The notes beneath the pieces are model-generated. The model did not search any database, was not told the DNA's origin, and saw only the letters and a program-made list of their open reading frames with translations. From NCBI RefSeq assembly GCF_900104955.1, contig NZ_FNSI01000001.1, positions 4,622,001-4,686,000 of the forward strand: 64,000 nucleotides of DNA, read 5' to 3'. This stretch comes from Beijerinckia sp. 28-YEA-48 (GTDB lineage Bacteria; Pseudomonadota; Alphaproteobacteria; Rhizobiales; Beijerinckiaceae). Made by a program: the position numbers and the translations under genes. Below are positions 18,732 to 27,375 of the stretch, one piece after another. Position 1 is the first letter of the stretch. Each line of letters starts with the position of its first letter.

Positions 18732-19970
18732 TCAGGTGCGCCCCTGCCACGGCGGCTCGGGGAGAACCGGCGTCATGGTCGCCACGTCGGCCGGCAGGAC
18801 GACGGTTGGCACGCGCCCGCGGTTTTGCACGACAGCGGCCGGGATATTGGTGTTCTGGCCTTTCTCGTCGAAGGTGATCGGCGGTCCAATCATGGCGTGA
18901 TCGGCCAGGTTGGTGGCCTTCAACGCTTTCATCAGTTCAACGCCATTGGTCGTGCCAGCGCGTTTAAACGCATCGGCGGCGGTGAGCAGTGCGTCGAAGG
19001 TGAAGCCGACGTTGAAACATTCGATGGGGAAGCGGAAATCGGGCTGCATTTTCTTGAAGGCGGCTTCCAGCGCCTGGGTCGACTTCGACTTGGGGTTGGC
19101 CCAAGGCAAAGCATAGGCGTGGTAGTCGGCCAGCGGCCCCAGCGCCTTGAAAAACTCTTCGTCATAGAGACCGGGCGACCCGGGCGAGAGAATGGCCATC
19201 GGCTGGAATTTCTGCCGCACAACATCGCGCACCAGTTTGATCGCATCGGCGGCGCGGGTCACTACCAGAAGAATATCCGGGTTGAGACTACGCATCTTGG
19301 TGACTTCGACTGAGAGGTCCTGCGCCTTGGGATCGTAGGCGATCGATTCGACCAGTTTGAACGGCATGTTGGCGGCCGGGAACAGCTTGTCCATGCCCTG
19401 TCGCTGCGCCATGCCGAAGGTGTCGTTGGCGTGCAGGAAGACCGCCGTTTTCGGCGCGACTTTGGTGACGTCGATCAGCGCCTTGATCTGCTGCAGGCCG
19501 CCGGTGACCAGCATCTGCCCGGTGGGGAAGTTGCGCACCAGGAATTTATAGCCCTGTTCGGTCAGTTGCGGCGCGGCAGCGATGTTGACGACGAGCGGCA
19601 CCTGACGCTGTTCGCACACCTGCGCGATGGCCAGGGTTCCGGCCGAGTCGAAGGCGCCGACAATGCAATGGGCGCCATCGTTGATGGCGCGTTCCGCCTG
19701 GGTGCGTGCCACATCGGGATTGGACTCGATGTCGATGTGAACCAGTTCGACCTTATAGCCGAGGTCGGCCAGGACCGGGGCCGAGACCAGGGCGCCGCGG
19801 TGGCAGCTCTGGCCGGCCTGGGCGAGATAACCCGATCGGGGCAGCAGAACGGCGATTTTCAGGGTTTGCGCCTGCGCCCGCAGGATCGATGGGGAAGCCA
19901 GCACCGCGGTACCGACGGCGGTGCCCGCCAAAACGGTGCGGCGGCTGAACTTTGATCGGTCATTCAACAT
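18732..19970 (-). CDS. ABC transporter substrate-binding protein of the LIV system
   Basis: A 412-residue periplasmic binding protein (Peripla_BP_6). The N-terminus carries twin arginines (KFSRRTVLAGTAVGTAVL), suggesting Tat or Sec export, and the mature region starts near QTLKIAVLLPRSGYLAQAG. AGGAGG stands 7 bases before the ATG at 19968-19970, which rules out the 67-residue upstream extension. It is the likely receptor of the livH-M-G-F transporter downstream. The ligand is unknown. Divergence from phenylalanine hydroxylase makes an aromatic or branched amino acid plausible, as inference only. Confidence 0.9.
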   Translation of the reverse strand: MLNDRSKFSRRTVLAGTAVGTAVLASPSILRAQAQTLKIAVLLPRSGYLAQAGQSCHRGALVSAPVLADLGYKVELVHIDIESNPDVARTQAERAINDGAHCIVGAFDSAGTLAIAQVCEQRQVPLVVNIAAAPQLTEQGYKFLVRNFPTGQMLVTGGLQQIKALIDVTKVAPKTAVFLHANDTFGMAQRQGMDKLFPAANMPFKLVESIAYDPKAQDLSVEVTKMRSLNPDILLVVTRAADAIKLVRDVVRQKFQPMAILSPGSPGLYDEEFFKALGPLADYHAYALPWANPKSKSTQALEAAFKKMQPDFRFPIECFNVGFTFDALLTAADAFKRAGTTNGVELMKALKATNLADHAMIGPPITFDEKGQNTNIPAAVVQNRGRVPTVVLPADVATMTPVLPEPPWQGRT

Positions 19971-20367
19971 GGAAGATCCTCCTGCCCCGCCGCTCTCGAG
20001 GCGGCGATCTGATCGCATCATTATGGTTCGTGATGGCGAATGGCTGCCGATGGCATGGAAGCGGCGACACTGTGTCGGGCCGGCCCCTTGCCTCGGTTGG
20101 ACTTCGCCTCGATGGAAAGTCTTGGTCTCCTCCAATCTTTCAGCAAAACATCCGTGAGCGGGACTTATCAATTAGTTCAGTATCGCGCCCGGACGTCTGC
20201 TCTGGGCGGAGTTTCGCCTGCTCTTTCGGCTTTGTCGAGCAGATGCGCTCGCCGGCGGAAACAATCGTTTCAAACGCTCGTCGCTCATTATGTGCGGAGA
20301 GCGTCGGCGAGATCACTTCAGTGGTGACCGCATGGAAAATCTCGTCGTTTTCTGCTAAGCTCTCTCC
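19971..20367. other. Divergent regulatory region, binding protein and phhA
   Basis: About 400 bases between two divergent genes. It should contain both promoters. A short dyad around 20311-20328 (TCACTTCAGTGGTGA) lies about 45 bases before phhA and could be an operator, for instance for an Lrp/AsnC regulator. That is a weak suggestion. No gene is supported here. Confidence 0.4.
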
Positions 20368-21237
20368 ATGACAACGGTCTTGTCTACTTCCCCGCCGCCT
20401 GGTGCGGCCGCCGACTGGACCATCCCGCAGGCGTGGACCAGTTATCGTCCCGATGAGCATGCCATGTGGGACCGGCTGTTCCAGCGCCAGTCCGCCATGT
20501 TGCCGCAGCGCGTGACGCCGGCTTTTTTCGAAGGGCTCGACATCCTACGCCTGTCGAAGCCGGGCATTCCCGATTTCAACGAGCTCAACGATCGACTGAT
20601 GAAGGCGACTGGCTGGCAGGTGGTGGCCGTGCCGAGGCTGGTGCCTGACGAAGTGTTCTTCGAGCATTTGGCCAACCGGCGCTTTGTCGCGGGCCGTTTC
20701 ATCCGCACGCCGGCGCAGATCGATTATCTGGAAGAGCCGGATGTCTTCCACGATGTGTTCGGCCATGTGCCGTTGCTCGCCAACCCGGTGTTCGCCGATT
20801 ACATGCAGGCCTATGGCCAAGGTGGCTTGCGCGCCGCCGGCCGTGGCGCCATCGAGAAACTGGCGCGGCTTTATTGGTACACGGTGGAGTTTGGCTTGAT
20901 CCGCGATGGCGATCACTTGCGGCTCTATGGCGCCGGCATTGTCTCGTCCTACGGCGAATCGATCTTCGCGCTCGATGATCCCTCGCCCAATCGCATCGGC
21001 TTCAATGTGAAGCGATTGATGCGGACTAATTATAAGATCGACGATTATCAGCAGACCTATTTCGTCATCGACAGCCTGGAAGATCTTTTAGACAAGACGC
21101 TCAACACCGATTTTGCGCCGATCTACGAAGAGCTCGAAGGGGTGCAGGCCTATGCGACCGATGCGGTGCTGCCCGACGATGTGGTCTATCATCGGGGCAC
21201 GCAGGCCTATGCGCAAACGCATTCGAAGGTAGGGTGA
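20368..21237 (+). CDS. phhA: Phenylalanine 4-monooxygenase
   Basis: A 289-residue pterin-dependent phenylalanine hydroxylase that makes tyrosine. The iron ligands are His128 and His133 in [11 protein letters not shown] and Glu174 in [18 protein letters not shown] and the C-terminal catalytic domain are complete. As in bacterial enzymes, no regulatory ACT domain is present. The next gene, pterin carbinolamine dehydratase, overlaps its stop, and this pair is standard for cofactor recycling. It would open the route from phenylalanine to tyrosine and homogentisate. Confidence 0.96.
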   Translation: MTTVLSTSPPPGAAADWTIPQAWTSYRPDEHAMWDRLFQRQSAMLPQRVTPAFFEGLDILRLSKPGIPDFNELNDRLMKATGWQVVAVPRLVPDEVFFEHLANRRFVAGRFIRTPAQIDYLEEPDVFHDVFGHVPLLANPVFADYMQAYGQGGLRAAGRGAIEKLARLYWYTVEFGLIRDGDHLRLYGAGIVSSYGESIFALDDPSPNRIGFNVKRLMRTNYKIDDYQQTYFVIDSLEDLLDKTLNTDFAPIYEELEGVQAYATDAVLPDDVVYHRGTQAYAQTHSKVG

Positions 21238-21530
21238 TGATCAAGAAACTGGATGCGGCGGCACGCGACAAGGCCTTGGCGGCTCTAAGCCACTGGCGCT
21301 ACGAATTCGAGCGCGATGCCATCGTGCGCGATTTTAAATTCGCCAATTTCGTCGAGGCTTTTTCGTTCATGTCGGCGGTGGCGCTGCTGGCGGAGAAGGC
21401 CGACCATCATCCCGAATGGTCGAATGTCTATAGTCGCGTCTCGATTCTGCTGACCACCCACGACGCCAAGGGCCTGTCCGAGCGCGACATCGCGCTGGCG
21501 CGGGAGATTGATCGGTTGGCCAAGGCGTAA
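21237..21530 (+). CDS. phhB: Pterin-4a-carbinolamine dehydratase
   Basis: A 97-residue dehydratase that recycles the oxidised tetrahydropterin cofactor of PhhA. The conserved motif reads [16 protein letters not shown], with the catalytic His-His and the later [12 protein letters not shown]. The ATG at 21237 overlaps the phhA TGA (TGATG), so translation is coupled; the GTG one codon earlier is an alternative. Its stop lies three bases from the convergent FecR-domain gene. Confidence 0.95.
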   Translation: MIKKLDAAARDKALAALSHWRYEFERDAIVRDFKFANFVEAFSFMSAVALLAEKADHHPEWSNVYSRVSILLTTHDAKGLSERDIALAREIDRLAKA

Positions 21531-21533
21531 GCC

Positions 21534-23951
21534 TCAGCGTTTGCCGATGAAAATGCCCGTGCCCATGTAGGGCGCTCCGCCATTGTTCTGGAACATGAAG
21601 CGGCCGCCGGTCTCGATGGCGTTCGGGCCATAGAACGAGCCGTCGAAAGCGCCGGTTAAACCGGGGCTGGACATTGCGCCGTAGAAATTGACGCTGTTGG
21701 CGCCAAAGCTCGAGGCGCCGGTGTAGTTGCGGCCGTCGAGATTGTTGATGGCGAAGGTGCCGGTGCGGGCGCCGAAATCGACCGTATGAGAGAAATCGCC
21801 ACCGGCGACATATTCGCTGCTACCGGCGCGGATATTGGCGATCGCATTGCCCGTATAAGTGCCGGAACCGGTGATAGGCATGCTGGCGATGTCGGTTGGC
21901 TGCCCGGCGACCCAGGTGTTGAGATTGCCGGTGCGCAATTGCTGGCGCGAACCGTCGCTCGATGTGTAATTGATCTCGCCGGACCAGAAGCCCCATTGGG
22001 CGTAGTCGTAGTTGTGCCACTGGGTGACGGTGGGGAAAAAGCTGCGCGCCGTGGCGCGGTCCTGCGCCTCGAACATGCTCCAGGGCACGAGCAGCATGCG
22101 ATTCGGCCGGCTCGGATCCGACGGGCGCAGGTCCCCGTTGTTGTTGGTGGTGATCTCCGACGGCTGATAATCGAGGGCGTAGGAATTGCCGGTGACGGTG
22201 CCGCCATTGCGCGACACCTGCTCGCGCATCACCCAGGTGTTGCGATCAATATAGGCGGACCGCGTCGGTGCATTGGCGTCATTCGGATTCTCGCCGAACT
22301 GGAACAGGCCACCAATGGCAGAGCCAATGGCGTTGCCCGTCGCTTCGACAAAGGAGATGAAGCCCGAGCCAGTTGACCGGTTCGGATTGAACTGCAGTTG
22401 CGTATCACCATAGACGGTGCCGGGATCGGCGTTCGGTGTCGCATTGCCATTCGGGTCGATGCTGAAAGACTGCATCGTGCCGGCGGCATACCCCTGCCAC
22501 GTTCCCGCTGCGCGATCGGCGCCGATATTGCCGGGCGCGGGGCCTCCGGCCACGGGGATCAGATAGCTGTAGGTCGTGGTCGGTGACGTGCCGCCGAGAT
22601 GCTGGGTCGCCAGATCAGGGACGATCGCGCCACTTGAGGGCACATAGCGGTTCTGGGTGAGAACCATCTGCGTCGGTAGCGCATCATTGTTGAGCGCGAC
22701 GCTACCGGGAACCGACGTCAGATTGCCGCTGGAGAAGCCAGCGCCCTGGCCGGCGCTCTGGCGGCTGGCGGCGACAAAGCCGCCGGTGAAGCGTGAGCCA
22801 TTGGCGGTGCCGTCACTGATGAAATTGCCGGTGGCGCCAGCAAGGGTCGAACGTTGGTTCGCACCCTGTCCATCGATAGACAAAGCCGCGGTGGCGAAAC
22901 GGGTGCGTGAACCAGCGGTGCCCTCACCGCCATTGCGATAGCCATAGGCTGGCGTCACGATCACCGGGCCGTTGGTGATGAAGTTGCCCATCAGATAGGG
23001 CGCACTGCCAGCGCTGACGAGCGCATAGGTGCGCGGTTGATAGGTCAGTGGCGGCGGCGGTGGAGGGGGTGGGGGCGGCGGAGGCGGCGGGCCTACATTC
23101 GGATTGGTGCGCTGCGCCGCAGCGGTGCCCGCCGTGGCGTTCTGGATCACCGGCTGCTGATTGAGGAACTGCGGCGAGCTCGACAGGACACGTGGCCCAT
23201 TGGCCGACGTGCTGGCCTGCTGCTGCGGGATGGTGTTACGCGGCTCGGTCATCGCATTGGTGCGGCCGAGGTCGTTGAGCGTGGCGATTGTATCGGTCGG
23301 CGGCGTCCTGGAGCCACCGGTCTGGGCGGTGCGGCTGGTCAGTTGCTTGTTGGCATCATCGAGCTGCGCTTGCGTCACGCGGGTGGGTGTTGGCGGTGGC
23401 TGATTGCCATCGACGATCTCGACGCCGAAGCCAGGGCGGGACATCACTTCGGTGCCGCCATTGGTCGTCACCGTGGTGCGGCCGAACAGGTTCGTCACCT
23501 GCGTGCCTTGCGGCGTCTGGAAGATCATTGCCACGCCGCCACGCACGCCGATCGTCGCCGTCGGCGTTTTGATGGCGACATTGCCGCTCTTGCTGATCTG
23601 GCCGCCGACAAAGCGCATGGCGCCGCGGGTCAGGCTGATGGCGGTGCGGCCGCTCTGGGCACTCGGATCGTAGACGAACTCGTCGATGACGAGCTGGCTG
23701 TTGGGGCCGATGCTGAGCGTCGATTTATCGACGAAGGTGACCTGCAGCGAACCGGAGGCCGAGGTGGCGATGCGTTCGCGGAAGATAACGTCGCTGCCCA
23801 TGTCGACGGTACGCGTCGCGCTGCCGCGCTGTGCTGTCGTTGCCGGATTGACCGCGCCGGCGGTGCCGACCCGCTGTTGCGCCACGGCGGATGTGGCGGC
23901 GGCCAGCGCCAGAAGCGACAGGCCGGAGAGGAAAGTTGAACGAAATTTCAT
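21534..23951 (-). CDS. Exported FecR-domain protein with poly-proline linker and TbpB-like C-terminal barrel
   Basis: An 805-residue protein. A Sec signal peptide ends at AAATSAVA-QQ with no lipobox, so it is probably not a lipoprotein. A FecR-type beta domain follows (about 40-150: RIATSASGSLQVTFVDKSTL, TPTATIGVRGG). A low-complexity linker then includes 14 consecutive prolines. A long Gly/Asn/Thr-rich region ends in a barrel-like repeat (GSGTYTGNAIANI, DFGARTGTFAINNL, GAFDGSFYGPNAIETGGRF, GTGIFIGKR) resembling the TbpB/Slam-cargo barrel. The upstream gene encodes a Slam-like outer-membrane protein, so this is its likely cargo. The ATG at 23951 has better spacing from GGAGAGG than the one at 23954. 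Function is inferred; no binding ligand is known. Confidence 0.75.
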   Translation of the reverse strand: MKFRSTFLSGLSLLALAAATSAVAQQRVGTAGAVNPATTAQRGSATRTVDMGSDVIFRERIATSASGSLQVTFVDKSTLSIGPNSQLVIDEFVYDPSAQSGRTAISLTRGAMRFVGGQISKSGNVAIKTPTATIGVRGGVAMIFQTPQGTQVTNLFGRTTVTTNGGTEVMSRPGFGVEIVDGNQPPPTPTRVTQAQLDDANKQLTSRTAQTGGSRTPPTDTIATLNDLGRTNAMTEPRNTIPQQQASTSANGPRVLSSSPQFLNQQPVIQNATAGTAAAQRTNPNVGPPPPPPPPPPPPPPLTYQPRTYALVSAGSAPYLMGNFITNGPVIVTPAYGYRNGGEGTAGSRTRFATAALSIDGQGANQRSTLAGATGNFISDGTANGSRFTGGFVAASRQSAGQGAGFSSGNLTSVPGSVALNNDALPTQMVLTQNRYVPSSGAIVPDLATQHLGGTSPTTTYSYLIPVAGGPAPGNIGADRAAGTWQGYAAGTMQSFSIDPNGNATPNADPGTVYGDTQLQFNPNRSTGSGFISFVEATGNAIGSAIGGLFQFGENPNDANAPTRSAYIDRNTWVMREQVSRNGGTVTGNSYALDYQPSEITTNNNGDLRPSDPSRPNRMLLVPWSMFEAQDRATARSFFPTVTQWHNYDYAQWGFWSGEINYTSSDGSRQQLRTGNLNTWVAGQPTDIASMPITGSGTYTGNAIANIRAGSSEYVAGGDFSHTVDFGARTGTFAINNLDGRNYTGASSFGANSVNFYGAMSSPGLTGAFDGSFYGPNAIETGGRFMFQNNGGAPYMGTGIFIGKR

Positions 23952-23963
23952 CATCCTCTCCGA

Positions 23964-25370
23964 TCAATAGCGAGCCGTGGGGCCCATCACGATGGTGAAA
24001 TTATTGGTGCGGTAGTTCGCCAGGCTGGACGTGGTTTTCGACCAGACCAACTGGGCGCCGAAGCCGAAATTCTCATGCACCGGCATGTCGAAAGCAACAC
24101 CGGCGCGCCAATCGACATCGTTGCGGCGGATCAGCGGGTCGATGACGATGTTGGGCGTCGTGTAGCGGGTGGCGTAGCGGCTGACGAAGGGCGTCACCGT
24201 CCAGCGCTTCTGGATCGCGGCGAAAGGCGGATCGAAATCCATCGCCAGAGACGCCTCAAAACCGTTCTGGTGGAAGGAGTTATACGTCAGCACCGAGGCA
24301 TTGTTGCCAAGCATGGCGCGCAGGTTCAGCCGTGCCCAAGGCGCCAGCGGATAGACGAAATTGGCATAGGCGATGTCGAGCTTGCCGGTCTGGCCGTAGG
24401 CGGTCGGATAGGTGAACGAATTAGAGAAAGTGCGGTCGCGGCGTTCGGCGCCGACTTCGATAATGCCGCCGAAGGGTGTCGGCGCGGCGACGCTGGCGCC
24501 ATAGCCCAGCGTGCGCATGTAGGGATTGCCGCCAAGCTGGAAGCCATTGGCGATGAGATAGGGGCGGAAGGTCCAGCCGGTCAGCACATCAGGCAGGATG
24601 GCGAGGCGTGGGCCGGTGCTGATTTCACCGAGCAGCAGATCGAGTTGGGTGAAGCGGTTCTGCCGGGTCGCATAGCCCTGCACCAGGGTTTCCCAGGTGT
24701 CGCCGCGCTGGTTGTCGAAATCGTAGACATAGCGCACGCCGCCGAGCGCGAAGAGATTCCAGTCGGGCGCGCGACGGAAGTTCTGGCTGATCTGGCCGTC
24801 GAAGCCGAAGACGCGGGCGTTGCCGCCATCGGGCCCGGCATTGGCATTGCTCTGGTGGCGCACGCCGATCTGGCCGAAAGCCGTAATGCCATGGCGGCTG
24901 TTGCGGCGCTCGATCTCGGTCAGATAGGGCTGCACGCGAGCGCGTACTTCGAATGGTACATCCGGTTCGGCCAACACGGTTTCGAGATAGGATTTCGCCT
25001 GCGTGTAAGAGCCGAGGCGAAAATAGAGAATGCCGAGTTCGAGACGCACGCGGCCGAGCTTGCTGTTGTAGAACAGGATGCGTTCGAGCGCGCCGATGGC
25101 GGCTTCGTAGTCCTGCACCTGCGAGGCAACTTCAGCGAAGCGGAACGCCAGAGCCGCATCGCTTGGATTGTGCAAGGAGGCCTGGAACAATTGTTCGAAT
25201 TCGGTGCGCTGCGCGGTCTGCGCTTGCGGCGAGGTCGTGGAGAGGACGAGGAACGCCGCGCTCAGCGCGGTGATGATCTGACGATGATGCTGGCCGAGAG
25301 TGGCGCCGAGGTGCCCGGCACGTCTCCACACATTCGCCGGCCCGCGACCCGGCGAGATCTTCGCAGTCAC
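23964..25370 (-). CDS. TPR/beta-barrel outer-membrane protein, Slam-like (type XI secretion type)
   Basis: A 468-residue protein. Its signal sequence (TALSAAFLVLSTTSPQAQ) follows an unusually long 30-residue n-region. TPR-like helices come next at about 55-155 (ALAFRFAEVASQVQDYEAAI, VRLELGILYFRLGSYTQAKS). A C-terminal beta-barrel of about 300 residues is rich in alternating aromatic strands and ends in Tyr, as outer-membrane proteins do. TPR followed by barrel is the Slam (surface lipoprotein assembly modulator, DUF560) layout. The start is a GTG with AAGGAG seven bases upstream. The stop is 12 bases before the FecR/TbpB-like gene, pointing to a transporter-cargo operon. An alternative is a generic TPR outer-membrane protein. 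Confidence 0.75.
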   Translation of the reverse strand: MTAKISPGRGPANVWRRAGHLGATLGQHHRQIITALSAAFLVLSTTSPQAQTAQRTEFEQLFQASLHNPSDAALAFRFAEVASQVQDYEAAIGALERILFYNSKLGRVRLELGILYFRLGSYTQAKSYLETVLAEPDVPFEVRARVQPYLTEIERRNSRHGITAFGQIGVRHQSNANAGPDGGNARVFGFDGQISQNFRRAPDWNLFALGGVRYVYDFDNQRGDTWETLVQGYATRQNRFTQLDLLLGEISTGPRLAILPDVLTGWTFRPYLIANGFQLGGNPYMRTLGYGASVAAPTPFGGIIEVGAERRDRTFSNSFTYPTAYGQTGKLDIAYANFVYPLAPWARLNLRAMLGNNASVLTYNSFHQNGFEASLAMDFDPPFAAIQKRWTVTPFVSRYATRYTTPNIVIDPLIRRNDVDWRAGVAFDMPVHENFGFGAQLVWSKTTSSLANYRTNNFTIVMGPTARY

Positions 25371-25495
25371 CCCTACGCTCCTTCACGCACGCCAGCTGGC
25401 TGTCCAGGCCAACTTACCCCAAGTAAACCATATAGGACCGGACTACGACTGTATACCCGGCCCAGAGTGTCGCGCTGTACTGTGACGCGAAAGCC

Positions 25496-25771
25496 TCAAT
25501 ACTGGTTAAGGCCGGCGTGTTCCATTTCGCCCCGATCGAGAGCGGCGGTGATCGCCTTCACCAGTTCGCGGGCGGTTTCAGCCGACAGTTCCACGGCGAT
25601 GCGTTCGCGCCCACCCGCAGCTTCGTTGATGAAGTCGATCGACAGCGCGTGGTCGAGCGGCGTGTGGAACGGATGGTCGAAATAGACGTGGGCGGTGTCG
25701 ATGCTTTTCCAGTCCGTCTGCGCCTTGGCGCTGCCGTAGAGGGCGACCTTTTCGACGATGTAAGAGCACAT
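25496..25771 (-). CDS. Small conserved protein, possibly DUF6295
   Basis: A 91-residue protein starting MCSYIVEKVALYGSAKAQTD, with YFDHPFHTPLDHALSIDF in the middle and an amphipathic C-terminal helix. AAGGAG precedes the ATG at 25769-25771. There is no signal or membrane segment. The layout reminds me of the DUF6295 family, from memory and unverified. It lies 10 bases downstream of the dienelactone hydrolase gene on the same strand, so the two are probably co-expressed. No function is proposed. Confidence 0.75.
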   Translation of the reverse strand: MCSYIVEKVALYGSAKAQTDWKSIDTAHVYFDHPFHTPLDHALSIDFINEAAGGRERIAVELSAETARELVKAITAALDRGEMEHAGLNQY

Positions 25772-25781
25772 GGGGAACTCC

Positions 25782-26552
25782 TTAGTTCTCGGAAAAGCGG
25801 GCGCGCGGGCCGATGGTACGATCGAGGAAGTCGATGGTCTTGCGCCAGCCGTCGTGGGCCTGTTCGGGCCGATAGGCCGGCCGATCGGCGGCGAAGAAGC
25901 CGTGTCCGGCGCCGTCGTAACGGTGGAATTCGTAGGTTTTTCCCAGCTTTTTCAGTACGGCTTCGGTCTCGTTGACCTGTTTCGGGCTCGGATTGGCGTC
26001 GTCATTGCCGAAAATGCCAAGCAGTGGGCAGCTGATGTCGGCGGAGAGGTCGATCGGTGCCACCGGCCGCGCCGGCGTGATGTCGGCGGGATCTTCGACG
26101 ATCACGCGGCCGCCCCAGCAATCGACGGCGGCATCAAGGCGCTTGAGTCGGCAGGCAGCGAGGTAGGCCTGTCGCCCACCCGAGCAGAAGCCCATCACCG
26201 CCACCTTGCCATTGCTGTTCGATTGCGCCCGCAAGAAGCCCATGGCGCCGGCGACATCACCCATCACCTGGTCGTCACTGACGCCGCCTTTGGCGCGGGC
26301 CCGCGCGGCGCAATCGTCCGGAGAGCCCGGCCGTTCGCGGAAATACAGATCGGGCGCGATACAGGCGAAGCCGAAATGGGCGAGCTTGCGCGTCGCCTCC
26401 TGAATCCAGTCGTCCCAGCCGGGCATGTGATGGATCAACACGACGCCGCCGACGGTCTGCTGCGTTGTCGGCCGTGCGTAATAGGCCTGTCCAGCTTCGC
26501 CCTCATGGGCGGCGAAGGGAACAACCTCGGTGACCATGCCCAGATATGACAT
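25782..26552 (-). CDS. Dienelactone hydrolase family protein
   Basis: A 256-residue alpha/beta hydrolase. The nucleophile is Cys123 in MGFCSGGRQ, which is the cysteine type of carboxymethylenebutenolidase. The likely acid is Asp184 or Asp185 in GIFGNDDANPS, and the base is His217 in GAGHGFF. It is cytosolic, with no signal peptide. It is upstream of and close to the 91-residue gene. Dienelactone hydrolases act in aromatic degradation, but many family members have other ester substrates. The nearby scoAB genes are of the acetoacetate type and do not settle the question. Confidence 0.92.
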   Translation of the reverse strand: MSYLGMVTEVVPFAAHEGEAGQAYYARPTTQQTVGGVVLIHHMPGWDDWIQEATRKLAHFGFACIAPDLYFRERPGSPDDCAARARAKGGVSDDQVMGDVAGAMGFLRAQSNSNGKVAVMGFCSGGRQAYLAACRLKRLDAAVDCWGGRVIVEDPADITPARPVAPIDLSADISCPLLGIFGNDDANPSPKQVNETEAVLKKLGKTYEFHRYDGAGHGFFAADRPAYRPEQAHDGWRKTIDFLDRTIGPRARFSEN

Positions 26553-26640
26553 TCAAAACTCCCTGCGAATTTTATGGATTTTGCGGCAGCCTATCGGGTT
26601 CCGCCATTGGGCGAAATGCTTTCAGGGCCACAGAGTTCCA

Positions 26641-26670
26641 ATAAAAACGCCGGGCACGAGGCCCGGCGTT
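26641..26670 (-). terminator. Rho-independent terminator of scoAB
   Basis: The stem CGCCGGGC/GCCCGGCG with an ACGA-type loop, read on the minus strand, is followed by TTTTTAT. It lies 25 bases past the scoB stop. Confidence 0.85.
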
Positions 26671-26694
26671 AAAAGAGACAATCGATGCTGCGTT

Positions 26695-27354
26695 TCAGGC
26701 CGCGACCGCGAGGCCCGGCGCCACTTTGAACGGTGCTTCGGTCTTGCTCTTGATCTCGTCGAGAGTGACGCCATCGGCCAGTTCGAGCAGCGTGAGCCCG
26801 TCCTTGCCTTTCTGATCGACCTTGAACACGCCCAGATCGGTGATGACGATGTCGACGACACCGGCGCCGGTGAGCGGCAGGTTGCAGCGGCTGAGGAGCT
26901 TGGGGCCATCCTTGGCCACATGTTCCATGACGACGACGACTTTCTTGACGCCGGCGACGAGGTCCATCGCGCCGCCCATGCCCTTCACCATCTTGCCGGG
27001 GATCATCCAGTTGGCGAGGTCGCCGTTCTGGGCCACCTGCATGGCGCCGAGGATCGACAGATCGATGTGGCCACCACGGATCATCGCGAACGAGTCGGCG
27101 GACGAGAAGTAGCTCGTCGTCGGCAGTTCGGTGATGGTCTGCTTGCCGGCGTTGATGAGATCGGCGTCCTCATCCCCTTCATAGGGAAACGGGCCCATGC
27201 CAAGCATGCCGTTCTCGCTCTGCAGCTGCACGCTGATGCCGGCGGGAATGTAGTTGGAAACCAGCGTCGGAATGCCGATGCCGAGATTGACGTAATATCC
27301 GTCCTGCAGCTCTTTCGCGGCGCGGGCGGCCATCTGTTCGCGTGTCCAGGCCAT
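26695..27354 (-). CDS. scoB: 3-oxoacid CoA-transferase subunit B
   Basis: A 219-residue beta subunit of succinyl-CoA:3-ketoacid CoA-transferase. The catalytic glutamate is in [14 protein letters not shown], within the conserved S-E-N-G motif. [13 protein letters not shown] and [20 protein letters not shown] are typical. It works with ScoA encoded 21 bases upstream to activate acetoacetate, as in ketone-body or polyhydroxybutyrate breakdown. A clear terminator follows. PcaJ is an alternative name, but ScoA reads more like the acetoacetate enzyme. Confidence 0.94.
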   Translation of the reverse strand: MAWTREQMAARAAKELQDGYYVNLGIGIPTLVSNYIPAGISVQLQSENGMLGMGPFPYEGDEDADLINAGKQTITELPTTSYFSSADSFAMIRGGHIDLSILGAMQVAQNGDLANWMIPGKMVKGMGGAMDLVAGVKKVVVVMEHVAKDGPKLLSRCNLPLTGAGVVDIVITDLGVFKVDQKGKDGLTLLELADGVTLDEIKSKTEAPFKVAPGLAVAA

Positions 27355-27375
27355 AGTGCCTCTCCCTTTACGAAG

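Noticed and set aside
24075-25685. 536-codon plus-strand frame opposite the Slam-like gene
   Set aside because: The minus-strand reading gives a signal peptide, TPRs and a barrel; the plus reading gives nothing recognisable.
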